This document shows, one piece after another, positions 7,400 through 16,654 of a stretch of 64,000 nt of DNA. The notes beneath the pieces are model-generated. The model searched no databases, was not told where the DNA came from, and worked only from the letters and a program-made list of their open reading frames with translations. The position numbers and the translations under genes are program-made. Origin of the DNA: Sandaracinomonas limnophila (GTDB lineage: Bacteria > Bacteroidota > Bacteroidia > Cytophagales > Spirosomataceae); assembly GCF_004005965.1 (NCBI RefSeq), contig NZ_SACY01000003.1, positions 1 to 64,000 of the forward strand. The letters run 5' to 3'. Positions within the stretch are counted from its first letter, which is position 1, and every line of letters begins with the position of its first letter.

Positions 7400-9261
7400 T
7401 TTTTAAAATTTTGATTGTTATTTTTATTAAAACCTAATAATCTTTGAGCCAAATCACCACGATTCATTTGATTTAATCGCTTGCGAATCCAGTCCTTATA
7501 TTCTGCTTTGTACCAAAAGAAATATTTATTTTGGTTTAATTTTTCTTCTCTAGTTTTAGCGGTTTTAACTGGCTGTAAAGTATATGGATGCACTCCAGAA
7601 TAATAAATCACCTCAGCTACCGTCATAGGTGTTGGGGTAAAATCTTGTACTTGCTCCAATTGAAAGCCTAAATCCTTGGTTTCTGCTGCTAAATTGGCCA
7701 TATCCTCTTCTTCACAACCTGGGTGCGAAGAAATAAAGTAAGGAATCAAAGGTTGACGCAATTGGAACTTGGCAGAAATCTGATCGTATTTTTCCTTAAA
7801 CTTTTTGAAATATTTGAAAGATGGCTTTCGCATAATTCGCAAGGTATTATCTGATGTATGCTCAGGTGCCACCTTTAATCGACCAGAAACATGTCGAGTG
7901 ATTAATTGTTCCATATATACATCATGATTCTTGTCTTGATTATTTTTATTAAAATCATCTACCAACAAATCATATCGAATACCAGAACCCACAAAAGCCT
8001 TTTTGATTTTCGGATGGGCATCTACCTTTTTATATATCTCTGTTATCGGGGTATGATTTGTATCTAAATTAGAACAAATTACTGGATGAATACAGCTTGG
8101 ACTTACGCATTTTGCACAAATAGACTCATCTTTCCCTTTCATTTTATACATATTTGCAGAGGGTCCACCGAGGTCAGAAATATAGCCCTTAAAATCGTCT
8201 TGCTGGGTGATAAAATCAACTTCTTTCATGATTGACTTTTCACTTCTTGAAGCTATAAATTTACCTTGATGAGCTGAAATAGTGCAAAAACTACAACCCC
8301 CAAAACATCCTCTGTGCATATTAACAGAGAATTTTATCATTTCAAAAGCCGGAATGGGTCCACGCTTTTTATACTTTGGATGAGGTAAACGAGTATAAGG
8401 AAGGTCAAATGATTTGTCCATTTCTTGTTCAGTCATGGTCACAAAAGGTGGATTAATCACCAAAGTTCTCTCACCTATTTTTTGCAAAATTCGATCTGCT
8501 TGCCATTTATTAGATTCTACTTCTACGACCTTAAAATTGGCGGCGTATTTAATTTTATCTTCTAAACATTCTTCATGGCTCGCCAATTCAACTGTTTCAG
8601 TTTCAGTCCAATCTGGCAATTTATCTTCTTTATTTTGAATGAATGCAACTTGTTTAATCTGGTGTAAATCCTTGAAACTTTTACCCGCTTTTAATTCTTG
8701 AATAATTGAACGAAGGGGTTGTTCACCCATACCATACACCAACAAATCTGCTTTTGAATCCTCTAAAATGGATGGAAATAATTTATCTGCCCAATAATCA
8801 TAGTGGGTAACTCGACGCAAAGAAGCTTCTATTCCACCAATCATTACTGGGACATCAGGATATAGCTCTTTTAAAATTTTGGAATAGACAACAGTTGCAT
8901 AATCTGGTCTAAAACCAGCCTCTCCACCTGGAGTATAAGAATCATTTGAGCGAAGGCGCTTGTTAGCAGTATAATGGTTAACCATGGAATCCATGCAACC
9001 AGCAGTAACGCCAAAAAAATATTTAGGCGTGCCTAACTTTTTAAAATCTCGTAAATCGTCCTGCCAATTGGGTTGGGCAACAATACCTACTTTAAAACCT
9101 TCACTTTCTATAATTCGGCCGATTACAGCTGTACCAAAGGATGGATGATCTACATAGGCGTCACCTGAAATCAAAATTACGTCCAATTGTTCCCATCCCC
9201 TTTTTTCAACTTCTTTTTTGGTTAAGGGCAACCAATCGGTTATCGGACGTTCTGCATTCAT
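7390..9261 (-). CDS. YgiQ family radical SAM protein
   Basis: The 623-residue protein has an N-terminal cobalamin-binding-like domain that starts TDWLPLTKKEVEKRGW, typical of YgiQ (UPF0313). The radical SAM core follows, with its CxxxCxxC cluster motif HRGCFGGCSFC around residue 320. Further cysteines (CAKCVSPSC, CSNLD) follow near residues 375-395 and suggest an additional metal or Fe-S site. The C-terminal part contains PTPMTVAEVIYYSG. The substrate of this family is not known. It follows the S9 peptidase after 30 bp on the same strand. Confidence 0.92.
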   Translation of the reverse strand: MNAERPITDWLPLTKKEVEKRGWEQLDVILISGDAYVDHPSFGTAVIGRIIESEGFKVGIVAQPNWQDDLRDFKKLGTPKYFFGVTAGCMDSMVNHYTANKRLRSNDSYTPGGEAGFRPDYATVVYSKILKELYPDVPVMIGGIEASLRRVTHYDYWADKLFPSILEDSKADLLVYGMGEQPLRSIIQELKAGKSFKDLHQIKQVAFIQNKEDKLPDWTETETVELASHEECLEDKIKYAANFKVVEVESNKWQADRILQKIGERTLVINPPFVTMTEQEMDKSFDLPYTRLPHPKYKKRGPIPAFEMIKFSVNMHRGCFGGCSFCTISAHQGKFIASRSEKSIMKEVDFITQQDDFKGYISDLGGPSANMYKMKGKDESICAKCVSPSCIHPVICSNLDTNHTPITEIYKKVDAHPKIKKAFVGSGIRYDLLVDDFNKNNQDKNHDVYMEQLITRHVSGRLKVAPEHTSDNTLRIMRKPSFKYFKKFKEKYDQISAKFQLRQPLIPYFISSHPGCEEEDMANLAAETKDLGFQLEQVQDFTPTPMTVAEVIYYSGVHPYTLQPVKTAKTREEKLNQNKYFFWYKAEYKDWIRKRLNQMNRGDLAQRLLGFNKNNNQNFKKWK

Positions 9262-9291
9262 CTTGCAAAATTAGGTAAATGCTTGCACATT

Positions 9292-11427
9292 TTACTTCAT
9301 CAACTGATTTTTTAAAAATTCTGCAGTTGCCTCCAGTACTGTAATTGAGTTTTGATGTTTAGCCCAATGGTGATTGTCATCTACAATAACCATAGATTCC
9401 ATTTTAACCTTTTTCTTTTCCAAACGTTTCATTAAATCAATAGTTTGTTGAAAATTGACGTTTCTGTCATCATCTCCATGAATAAACAAAACGGGTGAAG
9501 TCCATGAGCTGGTGTAAGAAATTGGAGAGGCCTTAGAAATTAAATTAGCGGCCCACTCTGCATCGGGTGCTTTTTTATTTTCATCTCCAAACAATTGCAT
9601 TTGAGAATAGCCCAACCAGTCGTGCACACCGTGAATATCAACACCTGCTGCAAACAATTTTGAATCTTTACCTAATCCCATGGCGGTTAAATACCCTCCA
9701 TAAGAACCACCCCACAAACCAATTTTTTTAGGATTTACGTTTGGCTGCTTTGCCAGCCACTCGCCAGCGGCTTTCACATCCCAGTATTCAGGAGCAACTA
9801 AGAAATTTGCTGGATGCTGAAAACTAAATCCATACCCAATTCCTAAACGATAATTTACCGACAATACCACAAATCCTTCCTGAGCTAAATATTGATTTAA
9901 AGCGTAAGCATTTGAATAATAATCAGAATAATGCCAGCCTAACAACATTTGTCGAGATGGTCCACCGTGTACGAAAACGACAGCTGGTTTATTTGTTTTT
10001 CCGTCTCCATTGTCAAATACTTGTCCATAAATAGTTAAACCATCTAAGGATTTAAATTCTACTGAAGTTGGTGTTACCAAGGCCTTTTCAGGAAATTTTG
10101 TTGGATAAAGATTTGCTGTTAATGATGAACCAGCTTGATTTCCATTTTTCAAATACACTTGAGGGCCTTTTTGGGCAGTGGATCCTAAATAGGCATACGT
10201 ATCGCTTCCTGCTAAACTCTTTGCCGACCATTCATTCCCAGCACCACTTGTCACAAAAGACATATTTGCTTTATCTACAGAAACCTTACCTATGTGACGT
10301 CTGTGGTAATCTAATGGATCATTCCCAAAGTTGCCATCGAACAAAATACTTTTTGCGTCAGCGCTCAATGATAAATGCTCAACCATAAAATTTCCTGGTG
10401 TTAATAGAGTTGCTTGGCCACCTTTAGTAGAAATTGAATAAATATGTGGCCAACCATCGTGGTAACTTGTAAAAGTCAACAATTGTTTGTTGGGGAACAT
10501 CAAATTTGCATGCCCATCTGTTGGTGGTAAAGTGCCAGCTTGAGTATTTGGAGAACTCCACAAAGTGGTTGACAATTTATCTTTTAAATTAGAAATTTGA
10601 ATACTCCAAAGGTTGGGTTTTCTTTGGGATAGCGAATCCACAGCACCACCAGAAGCTGCAGTCCTTATAAATGCAATTTGTGAGCCATCGGGCGACCAGC
10701 GTGGGCTAGAATCTTTGTAAAATCCTGGCGCAACCCAATTGATAATTTCAGAATCCAATTCCTTCCCTAAGTTGGTGTGGCCTACAAACGAATATGTACC
10801 ACGATTTACTGTAAAGGCCAATTGATTTTTCACGGGTGACCATTGCAAATCACTTACTTTTCCACGGGTTGAAACTAATTGTCGAGGTATTTCTAAAAAA
10901 TCATCACCCTTTACTGTATCTAAATGGCATACCCAAGGTTGGTCGTCTTTAATAAACGCAATAACCTCTCCATCTGAAGAAATTTTCGGAAAGTCGCCTT
11001 CTGAAATTACACGCAAAGGACCACCTGCAAATAACATTTGACAAACTCTAACTTTAGAAGGAATTTGTGAAGAAGAAGGATTGCTAGCTTTGGATACATC
11101 CCAATTACCTCCATGCTCTCCACCTAAAGTAAATACAACCCATTTACCATCAGAACTGATAGAAATAGAAGTGATTTCTTGTCCGTTATCTGCATCAAAA
11201 TTGGTCAATTTTCTCAATTTAAATGAAGGAGCTTCACCCACATAAACATTTCGACTGCCTTCTTCATTAATAGCTAAGGCAATCTTATCACCTTGTAAAG
11301 AAGTCACCATTTCATTCGGGAATGCGTAAGATTTCACGTCTGCAATAGTGAATTTTTGAGAATAAATTTTCGAAAAAGTAGAAATTAGGATAATTAATGA
11401 TAAAAATAACTTTGAGGAGTATCTCAT
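9292..11427 (-). CDS. S9 family (prolyl oligopeptidase-like) exported peptidase
   Basis: This is a serine peptidase of the prolyl oligopeptidase/dipeptidyl peptidase group. Residues 1-23 form a signal peptide ending at YSQ, so it acts in the periplasm or outside. A beta-propeller region (about 30-440) has repeated WSPDG-type Tolb-like blades. The alpha/beta-hydrolase domain follows with FVHGGPSRQ (oxyanion region), the nucleophile elbow GGSYGG near residue 574, Asp in HGDDDRNV near 650 and His in NHHW near 686. The catalytic triad is therefore complete. The length of 711 residues is normal. No type IX sorting domain is seen at the C-terminus. It is divergent from eboA. Confidence 0.92.
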   Translation of the reverse strand: MRYSSKLFLSLIILISTFSKIYSQKFTIADVKSYAFPNEMVTSLQGDKIALAINEEGSRNVYVGEAPSFKLRKLTNFDADNGQEITSISISSDGKWVVFTLGGEHGGNWDVSKASNPSSSQIPSKVRVCQMLFAGGPLRVISEGDFPKISSDGEVIAFIKDDQPWVCHLDTVKGDDFLEIPRQLVSTRGKVSDLQWSPVKNQLAFTVNRGTYSFVGHTNLGKELDSEIINWVAPGFYKDSSPRWSPDGSQIAFIRTAASGGAVDSLSQRKPNLWSIQISNLKDKLSTTLWSSPNTQAGTLPPTDGHANLMFPNKQLLTFTSYHDGWPHIYSISTKGGQATLLTPGNFMVEHLSLSADAKSILFDGNFGNDPLDYHRRHIGKVSVDKANMSFVTSGAGNEWSAKSLAGSDTYAYLGSTAQKGPQVYLKNGNQAGSSLTANLYPTKFPEKALVTPTSVEFKSLDGLTIYGQVFDNGDGKTNKPAVVFVHGGPSRQMLLGWHYSDYYSNAYALNQYLAQEGFVVLSVNYRLGIGYGFSFQHPANFLVAPEYWDVKAAGEWLAKQPNVNPKKIGLWGGSYGGYLTAMGLGKDSKLFAAGVDIHGVHDWLGYSQMQLFGDENKKAPDAEWAANLISKASPISYTSSWTSPVLFIHGDDDRNVNFQQTIDLMKRLEKKKVKMESMVIVDDNHHWAKHQNSITVLEATAEFLKNQLMK

Positions 11428-11597
11428 AAAATAAATGAATTAATATAGAACAAACACGTAAATGGTAAAGCTTTAGAAAGTTACTATTTATTTCGAGCAA
11501 ATACTTATTGAAATAAAGCTGATTTTCATCAATTTCATAAAATTTTACAAAATAAATTCCATTTTTGAGTATTTTCGTATAAAAGTAAACCTAAGCT

Positions 11598-12467
11598 TTG
11601 AAAAAATCCGCCGAACTTACAAAAATTTTACAAGCAAATTTATCAGATGTAAATTTGCAATGGATAAATTCCAAAAAAAAAGGAGAAGCCAAAGACTTGG
11701 CATTAGCCTTTGTTTTAGCTGGTCGAAAAATTGAATCAAAAGAAATTAGTGTTTTTGATTTTTTACAAACTATTGATCCTAATTGGAATTTGGAGACTTG
11801 TAATGCAATTTCATTAGTTAGAGCCTATTTCCTAGTTCTTTTAGAAGAAAATTATGAAAAAGAAATTTTTCAAAAATGGATAAATGAATTATTTGAAACG
11901 GCTGAAATCAATGAATCCATTGCTTTAATACAATTTTTATCTCTTTCTTCTTACCCAGATATAGTAATTTCAAGGGCAAAAGATGCGGTTAGAAGCAATA
12001 TTGGAAGCATTTTTGATGCAATTGCCTTCAACAACCCGTTTCCTTTTAATTATTTTGAGGAAGCTGCATGGAACCAACTGATTTTAAAATGCATTTTTAA
12101 TGACAAACCCATTCACCAAATAATTGGTTTAAATGAACGTCGAAATATAGCCTTAGCAGAGACATTGTCTGATTTCGCGCACGAACGATGGGCAGCACAC
12201 AGAAGAGTACCTTCCCAAGTTTGGCGATTAGTCATTCCATTTATCAATGATGAGATTGCCAAAGACATTGAAAGGTTATTCCTATCGGAAGATGAAAAAG
12301 ACCAATTGGCAGCGAGTTTGGTTTGTTTGGAATCTGAATCTGCTTATTTGAAAGGGCTTATTGAACAAAATAGTTCAAAAATTAAAAAATTTGAGGGATT
12401 TAATTGGTCCCATTTAGAAGTAAACGAACCTATATATACTGGACAAGAAGATGTGTCAAAATCATAA
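11598..12467 (+). CDS. eboA: EboA family metabolite traffic protein
   Basis: First gene of a six-gene ebo cluster. The 289-residue soluble protein is largely alpha-helical, with FAHERWAAHRRVPSQVWRLV near residues 190-209 as the family's recognisable conserved block. EboA has no known enzymatic activity. In cyanobacteria the ebo/edb cluster is needed to move the scytonemin precursor to the periplasm, hence the family name. The start is TTG at 11598; no upstream ATG is in frame. TATTTTCG at 11570-11577 is a one-mismatch -7 box. It overlaps eboB. Identification rests mainly on the order and identity of the next five genes. Confidence 0.85.
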   Translation: MKKSAELTKILQANLSDVNLQWINSKKKGEAKDLALAFVLAGRKIESKEISVFDFLQTIDPNWNLETCNAISLVRAYFLVLLEENYEKEIFQKWINELFETAEINESIALIQFLSLSSYPDIVISRAKDAVRSNIGSIFDAIAFNNPFPFNYFEEAAWNQLILKCIFNDKPIHQIIGLNERRNIALAETLSDFAHERWAAHRRVPSQVWRLVIPFINDEIAKDIERLFLSEDEKDQLAASLVCLESESAYLKGLIEQNSSKIKKFEGFNWSHLEVNEPIYTGQEDVSKS

Positions 12468-13455
12468 AAACCCTTCTCATTTTGAAGGAACCGAAATTGA
12501 AAAAAGTGTTGACCTAACACCGGTAAATTACCAGTCCTACATTCAAGGAATGAAATTCTTTGATCCGCATATACACATGACCTCTCGCACAACGGACGAT
12601 TACGAAGCCTTGGCAGATGCAGGAATTGTTGCAATTATTGAACCAGCCTTTTGGTTGGGACAACCAAGAACAGGATTGGCATCATTTAAAGATTATTTTT
12701 CCAGTTTGGTAGGTTGGGAAAGATTTCGTTCTTCTCAATTTGGCATTAAACATTATTGTACTATTGGATTAAATTCAAGAGAAGCAAATAATGAAGCCTT
12801 GGCTGAGGAGGTAATGGAAATTTTACCCCTATATCTTCAAAAAGAAGGTGTGGTTGGAGTAGGTGAAATTGGTTTTGATGACCAAACAGCATTGGAAGAA
12901 AAATATTACCGGGCACAAATTGAATTAGCAAAAGAATTTGAATTGCCTGTTCAAGTTCATACACCTCACCGCGACAAGAAAAAAGGAACAGAGAGAAGTA
13001 TGGCCATCGCTTTGGAGCATGGTATTGATCCAAAAATGGTCATCATCGACCATAACAATGAAGAAACTGTAAAATCTGTTTTAGATCAAGGATTTTATGC
13101 GGCATTCACTATTTATCCTTTTACCAAAATGGGAAATGAGCGAATGGTAGAAATTGTAAAACAATATGGTTCAGAGCGAATTATGGTAAATTCCGCTGCA
13201 GATTGGGGCATTTCTGATCCAATGGCCATCCCGAAAACAGCAGCACTGATGAAAATTCATGGAATTTCTGAGCAAGATATTCAAAAAGTAACCTATCAAA
13301 ATGCTTTAGATGCTTTTGCACAAAGTGGACAAATAAAGGAGGCTGATTTTATTGATGGATTACAAATTGACCAAAGTCAAAAGTTCAATGGAAACACCGT
13401 ATTAAGGGGAGGTCAGTCACCTAGAATTGATAAATCGTCCATTTTTATTAGATAA
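12451..13455 (+). CDS. eboB: EboB, TatD-family metal-dependent hydrolase
   Basis: This TIM-barrel amidohydrolase-superfamily protein has the HxH metal motif in FFDPHIHMTSRTTDDY, a further histidine in VQVHTPHRDK, IDHNNE and the aspartate in SAADWG. All expected ligands are present, so it is probably an active hydrolase; the substrate is unknown. The long reading frame starts at 12451 and overlaps eboA by 17 bp. A second start at ATG 12550 would begin right at the conserved domain (MKFFDPHIHM) and give 302 residues, closer to the family length. The choice cannot be settled from sequence alone. Confidence 0.85.
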   Translation: MCQNHKNPSHFEGTEIEKSVDLTPVNYQSYIQGMKFFDPHIHMTSRTTDDYEALADAGIVAIIEPAFWLGQPRTGLASFKDYFSSLVGWERFRSSQFGIKHYCTIGLNSREANNEALAEEVMEILPLYLQKEGVVGVGEIGFDDQTALEEKYYRAQIELAKEFELPVQVHTPHRDKKKGTERSMAIALEHGIDPKMVIIDHNNEETVKSVLDQGFYAAFTIYPFTKMGNERMVEIVKQYGSERIMVNSAADWGISDPMAIPKTAALMKIHGISEQDIQKVTYQNALDAFAQSGQIKEADFIDGLQIDQSQKFNGNTVLRGGQSPRIDKSSIFIR

Positions 13456-14339
13456 TGAGTAAAATCAGAGCTTTTTTAGAACTTTGTAGGCCAGCAAATG
13501 TTGTTACTGCATTAAGTGATATTATAGCAGGGATGTCAATCGTTGGATTCACCTTTGGAAGTATCAATTACCAATTCTTACCTGTACTTTTTTTAGGTAT
13601 TAGTAGTATGTGTTTATATGCCGGAGGAGTGGTAATGAATGATGTTTTTGATTTCAAATTAGATCAAATAGAAAGGCCTGAGAGGGCGCTACCCTCTGGT
13701 AGATTGCAGATGAAGGAAGCCATTTTGGGGGGAATTATTTTGTTTTGCTTAGGAATTGGACTTGCATTTTCACAGAGTATTTTTTCAGGAATATTATCCA
13801 TCGTTTTGGTTGCATTCATACTTTTATATGATTCTTGGGCAAAAAATTATTTAATAGCTGGACCTGTCATAATGGGACTTTGTCGCTCTTTAAATTTAGG
13901 CCTTGGAATGTCCGTTTACGAATTAGATTTCTTTGAGCACGTTGAATTAACCCTATTACCTCTTTTATATATTTTTGCCATCACACTTATTAGTAAAGGA
14001 GAGGTTCATGGAAGTAAAAAATGGCCCATGGCACTTGCTTTCGCATTTTATTTATTCATTCAAATTGGTCAATTACATTATTCCTTATTGCATGACAAAT
14101 TATGGATTACCTTACCTTTTGTATTAATTCATGCCTATTTTTTGTATCCACCTTTATACAAAGCCTTTCAAAATCCGATTGGGCCAAACATTGGTAATGC
14201 AGTAAAATCAGGGGTTTTGTCTCTTATTATCATGAATGCAGGATGGACAAGTATAGGAAAACAATGGTTTGTCGCTATTTTTGTATTTAGCCTATTAGGT
14301 TTGTCAAAATATTTGGCAAAGAAATTTGCAGTTACTTAG
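13455..14339 (+). CDS. eboC: EboC, UbiA-like prenyltransferase
   Basis: The 294-residue polytopic membrane protein has about eight or nine hydrophobic segments. Its first Asp-rich motif NDVFDFKLDQIERPERALPSG is the prenyl-diphosphate/Mg binding signature of the UbiA superfamily. The second expected motif region contains YDSWAKN and is weaker. The aromatic or other acceptor is unknown. It shares one base with the eboB stop codon (13455) and is followed directly by eboD. Within the cluster it is the only integral membrane component and could attach a lipid tail to the trafficked molecule (inference). Confidence 0.88.
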   Translation: MSKIRAFLELCRPANVVTALSDIIAGMSIVGFTFGSINYQFLPVLFLGISSMCLYAGGVVMNDVFDFKLDQIERPERALPSGRLQMKEAILGGIILFCLGIGLAFSQSIFSGILSIVLVAFILLYDSWAKNYLIAGPVIMGLCRSLNLGLGMSVYELDFFEHVELTLLPLLYIFAITLISKGEVHGSKKWPMALAFAFYLFIQIGQLHYSLLHDKLWITLPFVLIHAYFLYPPLYKAFQNPIGPNIGNAVKSGVLSLIIMNAGWTSIGKQWFVAIFVFSLLGLSKYLAKKFAVT

Positions 14340-14340
14340 A

Positions 14341-15495
14341 ATGAATAGACTTTCGCTTACACAAGAATTTTCAGTTCCATATAAATACGAAGTATTTTTT
14401 ACAGAAAACCTCTTTGAAAAAGAAAACACACTTTTCAAAGATTTTATTGTAAATTTTGGCAATAAAGACTATCAAAAAAAGGTCTTATTTGTGGTTGATG
14501 AATTCGTTGCAAAAAGTCATAAAAATCTAACTTCACAAATTGTAGCCTATTTTAACCACGAAAATTTTGCAGAATTAATGCCTGAAATATTAGTGTTAGA
14601 AGGAGGCGAAAACTGCAAAAATGATCCAAGATATTATGAAGAGGTCATTCGTGCAATTAACGAACATGGTATTGACCGACACTCTTTTGTGGCATGTATT
14701 GGTGGTGGCGCCTTGCTGGACATGGTTGGCTATGCAGCGGGAATTTCACATCGAGGCGTTAAATTAATACGAATTCCAACCACGGTACTTTCACAAAATG
14801 ATTCGGGAGTTGGGGTAAAAAATGCAGTCAATTATTTAGGTAAAAAGAACTTTTTAGGCACATTTGCTCCTCCAGTTGCTGTTTTTAACGACATGCAATT
14901 TTTAGAAAGTTTAGGTGAGCGCGATTTAAGGGGAGGTTTGGCGGAAGCTATTAAAGTTGCTCTAATCAAAGATATTGAATTCTTTAAATGGATTATTGCT
15001 CATATTGAAGAATTAATTGCTGGCAACAAAAGGGTAATGCAAGAGCAAATTTTCAGATGTGCGCAGCTTCACCTGCAACATATTGCCAGTGGCGACCCAT
15101 TTGAAACCGGTTCTGCCAGGCCTTTGGATTTTGGACATTGGGCGGCCCATAAATTAGAATATTTAAGTGATTTTCAAATCAGACATGGAGAGGCAGTTGC
15201 TATTGGAATATGCCTAGATACACTTTACTCCTATTTAAAAGGTTATATTTCTCAAAAAGAAGCAGAAGGTGTCGTTTATTTGTTCCAAGATTTAGGATTT
15301 GCAACTTTTCACTCGGCACTTGCTGAAAATGATAAGATAAATTTATTCAACGGTTTAAATGAATTTAGAGAACACCTGGGAGGTCAATTAACTATTACAT
15401 TGTTAGAAAAAATTGGCAAGGGTTTTGAAGTACATGAAATCGACTTTGATTTGATGAAAAAAGCTGTAGATTTACTTGAAGAACTATCACAATAA
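14341..15495 (+). CDS. eboD: EboD, 3-dehydroquinate synthase-like protein
   Basis: The protein belongs to the sugar-phosphate cyclase superfamily. The NAD-binding segment GGGALLDMVGYAAG, the PTTVLSQNDSGVG stretch, GGLAEAIKVALIKD (zinc ligand Glu) and the His-bearing FGHWAAHKLE and RHGEAVAIG are all present, so it looks catalytically competent. Whether it makes 3-dehydroquinate or another cyclitol is unknown; its place in the ebo cluster suggests a dedicated role outside the shikimate pathway. I chose ATG 14341, one base after the eboC stop, rather than a TTG at 14326 that would overlap eboC. It shares a base with eboE at 15495. Confidence 0.9.
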   Translation: MNRLSLTQEFSVPYKYEVFFTENLFEKENTLFKDFIVNFGNKDYQKKVLFVVDEFVAKSHKNLTSQIVAYFNHENFAELMPEILVLEGGENCKNDPRYYEEVIRAINEHGIDRHSFVACIGGGALLDMVGYAAGISHRGVKLIRIPTTVLSQNDSGVGVKNAVNYLGKKNFLGTFAPPVAVFNDMQFLESLGERDLRGGLAEAIKVALIKDIEFFKWIIAHIEELIAGNKRVMQEQIFRCAQLHLQHIASGDPFETGSARPLDFGHWAAHKLEYLSDFQIRHGEAVAIGICLDTLYSYLKGYISQKEAEGVVYLFQDLGFATFHSALAENDKINLFNGLNEFREHLGGQLTITLLEKIGKGFEVHEIDFDLMKKAVDLLEELSQ

Positions 15496-16652
15496 TGTAT
15501 ACGCAATTCGGCTTATTAGGGTACTGTAGCAACATCCATCCTGGAGAAATTTGGGAAGAACATTTTCAAGAATTACAAAATAACGTTCCTAAAATCAAGG
15601 AATTGGTTTCACCCAAGCAATCATTTGGATTGGGATTAAGAATTGCCAATTTAGCTTCCATTGAGCTTTTTGAGAATCCACTAAAACTTCAAGAGTTAAA
15701 AAACTGGCTTCAAAAAGAAGACGTTTTTGTATATACTTTAAATGGATTTCCATTTGGAGGATTCCACAAGGAAATTGTAAAAGACCAGGTTCATACACCT
15801 GATTGGACTACTTTTGAGCGCTTGGAATACTCAAAGCGACTGGCTCAAATTTTAGTTCAAATTTTGCCTGAAACTTTACAAACAGCAGGACTTTCAACCT
15901 CACCCCTATCTTATAAATTTTGGTGGAATGCAGATTCAATTCAAAGTGCTTTTGAAAAGTCTAACAAACATATTTTAGATTTAGTTGATTTTTTAGTCGA
16001 TTTAAAAAGTAAAACAGGAAAATCTATTCATTTGGATATTGAACCTGAACCTGATGGATTATTGGGAAATCATCAGGAATTTGTGAAATGGTTTGAAAAA
16101 TTAGTAGAGAGTAATCCAGAAAAAGAGCTTCAAATTAGAGAACATATTCAAATCTGCTTCGATGTTTGTCATTATGCAGTGTCGTTTGATTCTATTGAAG
16201 ATTCTTTGAAGGAACTAAAAGAAAAAGGAATTGGTATCGGAAAAATTCAAATTAGCTCGGCACTTCGAGTAGATTTGGGTGAACAAAAAGATGAGAAATT
16301 AGTGGCCCTAAAAGCATATGAAGAGCCCATATATCTGCATCAAGTTCGAGCAAAAAATTCAAGTGATAAAATCATTGAATTTGGAGATCTCTCAGAGGCA
16401 TTAATTCCTTTGAAAGAAGATTTTAAAGAAGCAAGAATACATTTTCATATTCCGATCTTTTTAGACAATTTTGGTTTAATTGATTCAACTCAAGAGGAAA
16501 TTAGAAAAAGTATTCAATTACAAAAGTTACATGCCTATACAGAGCAATTAGAAATTGAAACGTATACTTGGGGAGTTTTGCCTAAAGAATTGCAAAAACC
16601 TATGGAAGAAAGTATTGCTCGAGAGATCGATTGGGTTCTGAAACAATTATAA
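15495..16652 (+). CDS. eboE: EboE, TIM-barrel metabolite traffic protein
   Basis: The 385-residue protein has the fold pattern of xylose isomerase-like TIM barrels. The strand-end motifs LDIEPEPDGLLGN and ICFDVCHYAVSF supply acidic and His residues typical of divalent-metal sites. It begins YTQFGLLGYCSNIHPGE, characteristic of the EboE family. The substrate is unknown. It starts with the TAATG overlap on eboD and ends 2 bp before the preferred eboF start, so translation is probably coupled throughout. Confidence 0.87.
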   Translation: MYTQFGLLGYCSNIHPGEIWEEHFQELQNNVPKIKELVSPKQSFGLGLRIANLASIELFENPLKLQELKNWLQKEDVFVYTLNGFPFGGFHKEIVKDQVHTPDWTTFERLEYSKRLAQILVQILPETLQTAGLSTSPLSYKFWWNADSIQSAFEKSNKHILDLVDFLVDLKSKTGKSIHLDIEPEPDGLLGNHQEFVKWFEKLVESNPEKELQIREHIQICFDVCHYAVSFDSIEDSLKELKEKGIGIGKIQISSALRVDLGEQKDEKLVALKAYEEPIYLHQVRAKNSSDKIIEFGDLSEALIPLKEDFKEARIHFHIPIFLDNFGLIDSTQEEIRKSIQLQKLHAYTEQLEIETYTWGVLPKELQKPMEESIAREIDWVLKQL

Positions 16653-16654
16653 AA

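Noticed and set aside
9292-11427. S9 peptidase as a type IX secretion substrate
   Set aside because: PorX suggests a T9SS, but the peptidase ends right after its catalytic domain without a sorting domain.
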